Assembly (NCBI GenBank): GCA_035508795.1 | Contig: DATJMJ010000245.1 | Span: forward strand, 1-7,625 | Reading direction: 5' to 3' | Length of the DNA: 7,625 nt | Source: DATJMJ01 sp035508795 | GTDB lineage: Bacteria > Actinomycetota > Acidimicrobiia > Acidimicrobiales > Palsa-688 | Shown here: positions 1-5,547 of the stretch, piece by piece | Layout of the letters: every line of letters starts with the position of its first letter | How positions within the stretch are numbered: the first letter of the stretch is position 1 | The notes under the pieces: generated by a model | What the model saw: only the letters and a program-made list of their open reading frames with translations | Told to the model about the DNA's origin: nothing | The model's database searches: none | Program-made: the position numbers and the translations under genes

Positions 1-1161
1 GGTTACAGCACCGCCATGGGGGGCCGTCTCGTGCCGCCGGACGCCAAGTGGTGGGCCATCCCGATCGGGGCGGCGGCAGCGGTGAGCTTGGCGGCCGGCA
101 TCCGCGGATGGCAGCGCCGCCAAAGGGCAGCCGGGACCTTGCTCGTGATGGTGTGGGGCTGGGCCGTCGTCAAAGAAGGTTTCGTGAGCGGCAACCATTG
201 GCCGTTGTTCTTTGGCCTCGCGCTCGTTGCCACCGTCCTGGCAGGCCTCGCGTCGCCTCCCAAGCTCCTCTACACGGCCGGGATGGTGCTGGCTGTTTGC
301 ATCTTCCTCGACGCGCCGTCGCTGCCGTCGATATCGAGCCCTTTGAGCAGTACCAAGGCGTTTTTCACCGAGATCGGCGACCTCGCGGTCCCCGGTGACT
401 TCTCCCGGGTGCAGGCAAACGCCCGCGCCCGTACCGTGGCCGAGGAGCCCTTGGCGGCCAGGACGCTTTCGCTGCTGCGGGGCCACACGATCGCGATAGA
501 GCCCTGGGAGGACCTCGTCGCGTGGGCCGACCCCGCTGCCCAGTGGGATCCCGAACCCGTCGTCCAGTCCTACAGCGCCTACACCACAGGGCTCGACCGC
601 CTCGACGCCCGCTTCATCGGTTCCAAAAAGGCGCCTCAGCGGATCCTCGTGCGCCGGTTCCCGAAAGGCTTCGACGACCGCGACTTCTTCATGGACCCGC
701 CCGCAACGACCGAAGCTGTCTTCTGCCACTACAGCCAGCTGGCTCTCCAAGGCCCGTGGCAGGTGCTCCAGCGTGGTCCCGACCGGTGCGGGGCCCCGGT
801 CGAGCTCGAGCAGGTGCACGCTGACTTCGGCGAGCCGGTCAAGGTCCCGGTGGCCCGGGGCGATATGGTCGTCGCAAGTTTCCGGTTCAGCTTGCCCTTG
901 GTCTCCAAACTCGTCGACGTCCTCCTGAAGCCGCCTTTCACCTACCTCACGACATGGGTCAACAGGGGCACTCCGGCCACATACAGGTTCGTAACCGGCA
1001 CAGCGCCCGACTTCCACGTGCTCGCCACCCCAGCGGCGCTCGGTTACACGGGCCGCTTCGCGCCACCTTCGGTCAGGCAAGTCGAGCTCTCGGGAGGAGG
1101 ATGGCCCACCGGGAAGGGGAGCCTCACCATCGTTTTCTGGGGCGTCCCGATCAAGTCCTGA
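1..1161 (+). CDS. C-terminal part of a multi-pass membrane protein with a large soluble domain (5' end outside window)
   Basis: The reading frame is open from the first base, so the ATG at 16 is probably internal and the gene starts upstream. Counting from that ATG, four hydrophobic segments are visible at about residues 12-30, 38-55, 62-80 and 84-99. A largely soluble domain of roughly 280 residues follows. It contains the stretch QSYSAYTTGLDRLDARF, followed by PQRILVR, and two cysteines (in FCHYS and DRCGAP) that could pair if the domain faces outward. Large actinobacterial polytopic membrane proteins of unknown function carry similar 'YSAYT..LD' stretches, but this is from memory and I cannot name a family. 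A transferase of the GT-C type is one possibility, but no catalytic motif is visible here. The stop codon overlaps the first ARG-box-like element of the argC promoter, and no terminator hairpin is evident, so read-through into argC is possible. Confidence 0.75.
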   Translation, partial: GYSTAMGGRLVPPDAKWWAIPIGAAAAVSLAAGIRGWQRRQRAAGTLLVMVWGWAVVKEGFVSGNHWPLFFGLALVATVLAGLASPPKLLYTAGMVLAVCIFLDAPSLPSISSPLSSTKAFFTEIGDLAVPGDFSRVQANARARTVAEEPLAARTLSLLRGHTIAIEPWEDLVAWADPAAQWDPEPVVQSYSAYTTGLDRLDARFIGSKKAPQRILVRRFPKGFDDRDFFMDPPATTEAVFCHYSQLALQGPWQVLQRGPDRCGAPVELEQVHADFGEPVKVPVARGDMVVASFRFSLPLVSKLVDVLLKPPFTYLTTWVNRGTPATYRFVTGTAPDFHVLATPAALGYTGRFAPPSVRQVELSGGGWPTGKGSLTIVFWGVPIKS

Positions 1162-1186
1162 ATGTTTATACGTTAGGATGTATAAT
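1158..1186 (+). promoter_or_regulatory. argC promoter
   Basis: A consensus -10 hexamer TATAAT lies at 1181-1186, directly preceded by TG, in an AT-rich island between two GC-rich genes. With a 17-bp spacer the -35 position is CTGAAT (1158-1163), a poor match to TTGACA, so the promoter may be weak or depend on other contacts. Transcription would begin near 1193, giving argC a leader of about 60 nt. The layout matches the argB promoter position for position. The -10 call is from sequence; the start site is inferred. Confidence 0.65.
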
Positions 1187-1192
1187 CATGGT
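1159..1192 (+). promoter_or_regulatory. Tandem ARG-box-like operator upstream of argC
   Basis: Two 14-bp elements, TGAAT-GTTT-ATACG (1159-1172) and TGTAT-AATC-ATGGT (1179-1192), resemble the ArgR pattern TGnAT-N4-ATnCA. The left halves match fully and the right halves only partly. Their starts are 20 bp apart, close to the two-turn spacing known for paired ARG boxes. They cover the -35 and -10 regions, so bound ArgR would block RNA polymerase. The first element begins on the TGA stop of the upstream gene. Support comes mainly from the same arrangement upstream of argB and argF. Confidence 0.5.
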
Positions 1193-1237
1193 CGGTTGCC
1201 CTCGGGCAGGCGCCAAGAGGTCAAGGTGAGGACGCCC

Positions 1238-1244
1238 AAGGTGA
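1238..1244 (+). promoter_or_regulatory. Ribosome binding site of argC
   Basis: AAGGTGA ends 7 nt before the ATG at 1252 and supports that start. An identical AAGGTGA lies 15 bp upstream at 1223-1229 and is too far away to serve this start. argC is the only arg gene here that combines a distinct leader with a Shine-Dalgarno sequence; argB and argF appear leaderless. Confidence 0.6.
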
Positions 1245-1251
1245 ACGAGCA

Positions 1252-2274
1252 ATGGTAAAAAAGAAGTCAGTCGCGGTACTCGGTGCCTCGGGCTATGCGG
1301 GCGCCGAGCTGCTCAGGTTGCTCGCGGTCCACCCCTACCTGGAGGTCGTCTCGGTCACGGCGAGCTCTCACGAGGGCATGGCGATCGCCGACCTGTACCC
1401 GTCCCTCGCCGCCGTATACCCCGGCCTCACCTACGGGCCCAATACGGCCGGTGCCGCTGCCGGCTCGGAGCTCGTGTTCATTGCCCTGCCCCACGGGGCG
1501 TCGCAACGGCTCGTGCCCGAGCTGCTGGGAGAGGTCGGCCATGTCGTCGACCTCGCGGCAGATTTCCGCTTGAAGGACGCTGCCCTTTACCCCGCCTGGT
1601 ACGGGGAGGAGCACACCTGCCCCGAACTGCTCGCCGACGCCGTCTATGGCCTGCCCGAGCTTGGCCGCGAGCAACTACGCGGTGCCCGTCTCGTGGCGGC
1701 ACCCGGCTGCTACGTCACTGCGGCCGCGCTCGCGCTGGCCCCTCTTGTGCGCTCAGGACTTGTGCAAACGACCGGTGTGGTCGTAGACGCCGCCAGCGGC
1801 GTTTCGGGTGCCGGGCGCAAGGTGGCCGACAACTTGCAATTCTGCGCCGTGGACGAGGACTTCGTTGCGTACGGGCTCCTCACGCACAGGCACACCCCCG
1901 AAATCGAGCAAGCCAGCGGTGCGCAGGTGATCTTCACACCCCACCTCGCCCCGATGGACCGTGGCATTCTCGCCACCTGTTACGCCCGTGCCAACCCCGG
2001 GAGGGACGAGGACCCCCTGGACGTCCTCGACAAGGCCTATGCCGCCGAACCTTTTGTCGTGGTCTCGGGCAGGAGCCCTTCCACCAAGGCGACCCTCGGC
2101 TCCAACACGGCGCACCTCACTGCTCGCCGTGACCGGCGGACCGGTTGGGTGATCTCGCTCTGCGCGCTCGACAACCTCGTGAAAGGAGCCTCAGGGCAAG
2201 CCGTCCAGTGCGCCAACGCAGTCTTCGGCTGGCCCGAGGAGGTGGGCTTGCCCCGGGCGGGGCTCTCACCCTGA
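1252..2274 (+). CDS. argC: N-acetyl-gamma-glutamyl-phosphate reductase
   Basis: ArgC catalyses the NADPH-dependent reduction of N-acetylglutamyl phosphate to N-acetylglutamate semialdehyde, the third step of arginine synthesis, in the cytoplasm. The 340-residue product has the usual family length. Visible features are the N-terminal Rossmann motif GASGYAGAEL (residues 11-20), the catalytic cysteine in AAPGCYVTAA (C153), the active-site histidine region HRHTPEIEQ (212-220) and the C-terminal NLVKGASGQAVQ block typical of the family. The ATG is preceded by AAGGTGA at good spacing. The gene lies behind an ARG-box promoter. The next gene, 36 bp downstream, is not argJ as would be usual, but a pterin dehydratase that is probably co-transcribed. 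Identification is by family motifs and is secure. Confidence 0.97.
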   Translation: MVKKKSVAVLGASGYAGAELLRLLAVHPYLEVVSVTASSHEGMAIADLYPSLAAVYPGLTYGPNTAGAAAGSELVFIALPHGASQRLVPELLGEVGHVVDLAADFRLKDAALYPAWYGEEHTCPELLADAVYGLPELGREQLRGARLVAAPGCYVTAAALALAPLVRSGLVQTTGVVVDAASGVSGAGRKVADNLQFCAVDEDFVAYGLLTHRHTPEIEQASGAQVIFTPHLAPMDRGILATCYARANPGRDEDPLDVLDKAYAAEPFVVVSGRSPSTKATLGSNTAHLTARRDRRTGWVISLCALDNLVKGASGQAVQCANAVFGWPEEVGLPRAGLSP

Positions 2275-2310
2275 GCTCCCGAAGGGCTGCGGGAGGGGTA
2301 ACTTCTGGCT

Positions 2311-2592
2311 ATGGAGCTGCTCGACGAGGGCACCGTCGACGCCGCCGTCGCCGCCGGCCTGGGCTGGCGGCGGGAAGGCAAAGAGCTGGTAAAGGTGTGG
2401 TCAGGCAAGGATTTCGCGGCTTCGCTTGCGTACGTCAATGCGGTCGGGGCCCTGGCCGAGGAGGCCAACCACCACCCCGACATCGACATCCGCTGGGGCC
2501 AGGTGACATTGCGGCTGTCGACTCACTCCGCCGGGGGTTTGACGCAGGCGGACATCGACCTCGCCCGGCGCGTCGACAGCCTCGGCGGCTGA
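2311..2592 (+). CDS. Pterin-4a-carbinolamine dehydratase (4a-hydroxytetrahydrobiopterin dehydratase)
   Basis: This 93-residue protein matches the PCD/DCoH family in length and motif. Its core is EEANHHPDIDI followed by THSAGGLTQAD. The histidines at 54, 55 and 72 have the same spacing as catalytic His61, His62 and His79 of mammalian PCD, and D81 lies where that family has a conserved Asp. The known reaction is dehydration of 4a-hydroxytetrahydropterin, which recycles the cofactor of aromatic amino acid hydroxylases. Many bacteria carry such a gene without a hydroxylase, and roles in pterin or molybdopterin metabolism have been suggested for those cases. No hydroxylase is in this window, so the physiological role is open. 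A purine-rich GGGAGGGG (2291-2298) precedes the ATG at a somewhat long spacing of 12 nt. The 36-bp gap after argC, with no visible promoter, suggests co-transcription. No direct link to arginine synthesis is known to me. Confidence 0.93.
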   Translation: MELLDEGTVDAAVAAGLGWRREGKELVKVWSGKDFAASLAYVNAVGALAEEANHHPDIDIRWGQVTLRLSTHSAGGLTQADIDLARRVDSLGG

Positions 2593-2637
2593 GCCGGACC
2601 GGCCTGGACCGCCATACCGCTGGTACGGACGTGCCTC

Positions 2638-2666
2638 TGGACGTGCGGCTACCCCTCGGGTAAGGT
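2638..2666 (+). promoter_or_regulatory. Possible promoter of the secreted-protein gene
   Basis: TGGACG (2638-2643, four of six matches to TTGACA) and TAAGGT (2661-2666, of the actinobacterial TAnnnT type) are separated by 17 bp. Transcription would start near 2673, followed by a GAGGGAGGG ribosome binding site (2681-2689) and the ATG at 2700. There is no ARG-box-like sequence here, so this gene need not follow arginine control. Predicted from sequence only. Confidence 0.45.
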
Positions 2667-2699
2667 GCGCGGCAACGGCCGAGGGAGGGCAGCATCACC

Positions 2700-3383
2700 A
2701 TGAGCGGGCGACGAGAGCGCAACCGGCGGTGGCCGGTATTGGCCGTGGCTGCGGTCCTGGCCCTGCCCGTCGGGGCGGCCGGCCTGGTAGGCGTTGGGAC
2801 TGCCGGGGCGACAGCGTCGCCACAGTTGACCGCGTCGCCACAGTTGACCCCTGCGTGTGCCTCGCTCCGCGACGTCATCGACATCGTCACCGAAAGCCTT
2901 GCATCCGCTGAGAGCCAGTCGCCCGGGTGGCCGCCCATCCAGAAAAACGGCTGGACCGTGTTCGCTCCCAACGGCAATTGGACTTTGACGGCCAGCGACG
3001 CCGGTGCAGACGTCAACTCGCCCGACGGTCAACAAGACGCCAGCCTCCTCACTTGGTACTCGCTCGACGTCCCGTGGACGTTGAAGACATTGGGCGCAAA
3101 GTTCCTCGGTCACCTGACCCGCGTCCGCGACCTCTGCCAGACCGCGGTCGCCAAGGGCGCCTCCGGCGAGTCGCAAGCCACCGAGATCACCGGCTTGTCG
3201 GGCCATGAGCAGTTGCGAGCTGTACTGGTCGACTCGATCCTCGCCCAGACGACGGAGACTTCGGTGGGGGAGAGCCGTTACGTCTACACACCGGCTTCGC
3301 AGTGGAGCACCGCCAATGCCGAGACGCTTGCATTGATAATCAGGCGAGCGGTCCAAGTCCCCCAAAGCCTGGGAGGCGACTGA
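2700..3383 (+). CDS. Secreted protein of unknown function
   Basis: The 227-residue product begins with a basic stretch (SGRRERNRRW), then a hydrophobic core (about residues 11-32) and a small-residue region GTAGATA, a typical Sec signal peptide with likely cleavage near residues 36-38. A duplicated hexapeptide ASPQLT (39-44 and 45-50) sits right at the mature N terminus. The rest is soluble, about 180 residues, with two cysteines (C53, C146) that could form a disulfide and a Trp-containing stretch (GWTVFAPNGNWTLTASD). There is no lipobox and no later membrane segment. I recognise no family; helical segments around 55-72 and 125-150 are plausible. The start is supported by GAGGGAGGG 10 nt upstream and by a promoter candidate. 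The gene sits where argJ is usually found between argC and argB, but nothing suggests it replaces ArgJ, since it is exported and unrelated. Confidence 0.8.
   Translation: MSGRRERNRRWPVLAVAAVLALPVGAAGLVGVGTAGATASPQLTASPQLTPACASLRDVIDIVTESLASAESQSPGWPPIQKNGWTVFAPNGNWTLTASDAGADVNSPDGQQDASLLTWYSLDVPWTLKTLGAKFLGHLTRVRDLCQTAVAKGASGESQATEITGLSGHEQLRAVLVDSILAQTTETSVGESRYVYTPASQWSTANAETLALIIRRAVQVPQSLGGD
2814..2849 (+). repeat. Perfect 18-bp tandem duplication within the secreted-protein gene
   Basis: The unit GCGTCGCCACAGTTGACC occurs twice head to tail (2814-2831 and 2832-2849) with no mismatch. It is in frame and encodes ASPQLT twice. Perfect identity down to third codon positions suggests a recent slippage or duplication. 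It lies in the linker just after the signal peptide, where length changes are usually tolerated. Confidence 0.95.
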
Positions 3384-3436
3384 GGCCAACCAAGCGTTCG
3401 TCGGCCTTGGCTTGAGGCGCGGCGTGGCTTCCACCT

Positions 3437-3465
3437 TTGTATTTATATGCAGCCTGTTGTATACT
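3437..3465 (+). promoter_or_regulatory. argB promoter, probably leaderless
   Basis: TTGTAT (3437-3442) and TATACT (3460-3465) are separated by exactly 17 bp. The expected start of transcription, 7 nt beyond the -10 box, falls at 3472-3473, on or next to the A of the argB ATG. This predicts a leaderless mRNA, which is common in actinobacteria and fits the lack of any Shine-Dalgarno sequence. The TTG at 3437 that opens the longer in-frame ORF is therefore the -35 element rather than a start codon. Confidence 0.75.
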
Positions 3466-3471
3466 CACGCA
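3438..3471 (+). promoter_or_regulatory. Tandem ARG-box operator (ArgR site) upstream of argB
   Basis: The first element, TGTAT-TTAT-ATGCA (3438-3451), is a near-palindrome fitting the ARG-box pattern TGnAT-wwww-ATnCA in full. The second, TGTAT-ACTC-ACGCA (3458-3471), fits with one clear deviation. Starts are 20 bp apart, so two 18-bp boxes would be separated by 2 bp, close to the 2-3 bp known in enterobacterial arg operators. The boxes overlap the -35 and -10 hexamers and end just before the ATG. This is the best operator in the window and predicts repression by arginine-bound ArgR. Confidence 0.75.
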
Positions 3472-3472
3472 C

Positions 3473-4402
3473 ATGCTCCAACAGGCGGCGGCACTTGACG
3501 GGACAGCGCACGAGGTGGGCCCGGGTGCCTCCCCCGGGGCTGAGGCAGCCTCTTCCAAAGCGGAGGTGTTGCTCGAGGCCCTGCCTTACATCCGCCGTTT
3601 TTGGGGCAAGGTCGTGGTGGTCAAATACGGGGGCGGCGCCTTGGCGGGCGGCGAGGGCGAGGCCGCAAACCTGAAGGGGCTCGCAGCAGACATCGTGCTC
3701 ATGAGGTCGGTGGGCATGCGCCTGGTCGTGGTGCACGGCGGCGGCCCGCAGATCGGCGAGCTCATGGGCAGGTTGGGCAAGACGCCCGAGTTCAAGGACG
3801 GGTTGCGGGTGACCGACGCCGAGACTCTCGAGATCGTCCGCATGGTCATGGTGGGCAAGGTCAACCGCGACCTGGTCGGTGCCATCAATGCTCACGGCCC
3901 GCTCGCAGTCGGGGTTTCGGGTGAGGACGGCGGGTTGCTCCAGGTGTCGCCGAAGGACCCCGCCCTCGGCTTCGTCGGTGAGGTGTCGCGGGTCAACCCC
4001 GAGCTGCTCGAACGCCTTGTCTCGGAAAACCTCGTGCCCGTCGTCGCTACCATCGGCAGCGACGAAAATGGCCAGTCCTACAACGTGAACGCCGACACTG
4101 CCGCAGCCGCGATCGCGCAGGCTCTCGGGGCCGAAAAGCTCGTTTTCCTCAGCGACGTCGAGGGGATCCGGGCCGACAGAGCCGATCCCGCCAGCCTCAT
4201 GACCCAGTTGACCCTAAGCCAGCTCGACGCGGCAATCGGCGATGCGACCGTGGTTGCGGGCATGGTGCCCAAGGCCCGTGCGGCGGCCGACGCAGTCCGG
4301 GGAGGCGTCCCGCAGGCCCATATCCTCGACGGCAGGGTGCCTCATGTCCTGCTGCTCGAGTTCTTCACCCGCAGCGGGATAGGCACGATGGTGCTGCCAT
4401 GA
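3473..4402 (+). CDS. argB: Acetylglutamate kinase
   Basis: ArgB phosphorylates N-acetylglutamate with ATP, the second and usually feedback-controlled step of arginine synthesis. The 309-residue product is an amino acid kinase family member. It shows the phosphate-binding K51-Y-G-G-G, the substrate loop HGGGPQI (88-94), LRVT with R112, NVNADTA (204-210), FLSDVEG with D228, and GMVPKA with K267. The C-terminal block LLEFFTRSGIGTM and an N-terminal helix before the first strand (about residues 31-46) resemble arginine-inhibited hexameric enzymes, so feedback inhibition is likely but inferred. The first 30 residues are Ala-rich and poorly conserved-looking. I chose ATG 3473 over the in-frame TTG at 3437 because the latter lies in the promoter. 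The stop overlaps the argD start by 4 bp (ATGA), indicating an argBD operon with translational coupling. Confidence 0.97.
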   Translation: MLQQAAALDGTAHEVGPGASPGAEAASSKAEVLLEALPYIRRFWGKVVVVKYGGGALAGGEGEAANLKGLAADIVLMRSVGMRLVVVHGGGPQIGELMGRLGKTPEFKDGLRVTDAETLEIVRMVMVGKVNRDLVGAINAHGPLAVGVSGEDGGLLQVSPKDPALGFVGEVSRVNPELLERLVSENLVPVVATIGSDENGQSYNVNADTAAAAIAQALGAEKLVFLSDVEGIRADRADPASLMTQLTLSQLDAAIGDATVVAGMVPKARAAADAVRGGVPQAHILDGRVPHVLLLEFFTRSGIGTMVLP

Positions 4403-5547
4403 GCAACTTGATGGCCACCTACGCGCCGCCTTCGGTCACCTTCGTCAAGGGGGAGGGCTGCTACCTCTGGGACCTGGACGGGAAGCGTTACGTCGATTTC
4501 CTTTCCGGGCTCGGCGTGACCTCGTTGGGCCATGCCCACCCTGCCGTTGCCGAGGCAGTCTGCCAGGCAGCGAGGACGCTCCTGCACACTTCCAACCTGT
4601 ACGGCACGGTGCCCGGCCCCGAAGTTGCCGGTACCCTCGACCGTTTGCTGGGTGGTGGCGGCAAGGTCTTCTTTACCAACAGTGGGGCCGAAGCCAACGA
4701 ATGCGCTCTCAAATTGGCAAGAAAATGGGGGGGCCACGGGCGTTATGTGGTGCTGAGCGCCTACGGGTCGTTCCACGGCCGCACGCTCGCCACGCTTCAC
4801 GCAACGGGCCAACCGGCCAAGCACGAAGCCTTCCAGCCGCTGCCCGAAGGCTTCCGCCACGTTGCATGGCAGGATCTCGAGGCGCTCGAGCGGGCCGTGA
4901 CACCCGAAGTGGCGGCGGTGATCCTCGAACCTGTCCTCGGGGAAGGCGGTGTTTGGCCTGCGGGAGAAGAGTATTTCAGAGGTGTGCGCAAGATCTGCGA
5001 CGAGCGGGGCGTGCTGTTCATCGTGGACGAGGTCCAGACGGGGCTCGGCCGTACGGGGAAATGGTGGGGCTTCGAGCACTACGGCGTCCGGCCCGACGTT
5101 GTCACGATCGCCAAGGCACTCGGCAACGGCGTCCCGGTAGGGGCCTGCTGGGCCACCTCCGAAGTGGCCGCGGCCTTCTCGCCCGGGGACCACGCCACCA
5201 CTTTTGGGGGCCAGCCTCTCGCAGCGTCGGCAGCACGGGCGACCCTCGCCGCGATGGAGTCCGAGGACGTACCTGCGAGGTCCCGCTCGGCCGGTAGTTA
5301 TATCCGCAGCAAGCTTGCAGGTAATCCCCGGGTACGCGATGTCAGGGGGCTCGGTCTCATGCTCGGCGTCGAGCTCGTCGACCGGGACGCGAGGCAGGTC
5401 GCAGAGGAATGTCTCGCCAGAGGGCTGGTGGTGAACGGGGTCACCGCCACCGCTCTGCGCCTCGAACCGCCGCTGCTCATAACCGACGGCCAGGTTGACG
5501 AGGGACTGGAAATCCTCGACGAAGTGCTCAGCGCGCGCTCACCCTGA
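4399..5547 (+). CDS. argD: Acetylornithine aminotransferase
   Basis: ArgD transfers the amino group of glutamate to N-acetylglutamate semialdehyde, giving N-acetylornithine, with pyridoxal phosphate. The 382-residue product is a class III aminotransferase of normal length. Visible motifs are NSGAEANE (94-101, cofactor phosphate binding), FHGRTLATL, the DEVQTGLGRTG block with D210 and Q213 that contact the PLP ring, the Schiff-base lysine K239 in TIAKALGNGVPVGA, and TTFGGQPLA. The start ATG overlaps the argB stop, with no strong Shine-Dalgarno sequence, so translation probably depends on coupling. The 3' end overlaps the converging hydrolase gene by 20 bp. ArgD enzymes often also act as succinyldiaminopimelate aminotransferase in lysine synthesis; the gene position favours the arginine role. 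Confidence 0.96.
   Translation: MSNLMATYAPPSVTFVKGEGCYLWDLDGKRYVDFLSGLGVTSLGHAHPAVAEAVCQAARTLLHTSNLYGTVPGPEVAGTLDRLLGGGGKVFFTNSGAEANECALKLARKWGGHGRYVVLSAYGSFHGRTLATLHATGQPAKHEAFQPLPEGFRHVAWQDLEALERAVTPEVAAVILEPVLGEGGVWPAGEEYFRGVRKICDERGVLFIVDEVQTGLGRTGKWWGFEHYGVRPDVVTIAKALGNGVPVGACWATSEVAAAFSPGDHATTFGGQPLAASAARATLAAMESEDVPARSRSAGSYIRSKLAGNPRVRDVRGLGLMLGVELVDRDARQVAEECLARGLVVNGVTATALRLEPPLLITDGQVDEGLEILDEVLSARSP

Noticed and set aside
3384..3410. Possible terminator hairpin after the secreted-protein gene
   Set aside because: The only pairing is a 5-bp CCAAG/CTTGG stem with an 11-nt loop and no T-run, too weak to call a terminator.
2649..3434. 261-codon open frame on the minus strand opposite the secreted-protein gene
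   Set aside because: The + strand frame has a signal peptide, a ribosome binding site and a promoter candidate. The minus frame has none of these and reads as an Arg/Gly-rich antisense shadow.
3437..3472. 12-residue N-terminal extension of ArgB from TTG 3437
   Set aside because: The codons coincide with the -35 box and both ARG boxes, and the encoded residues do not resemble an ArgB N terminus.
4342..5193. 283-codon open frame on the minus strand opposite argD
   Set aside because: It is a mirror of the argD codon pattern in GC-rich DNA. argD has complete catalytic motifs on the + strand, and the antisense product shows no recognisable domain.
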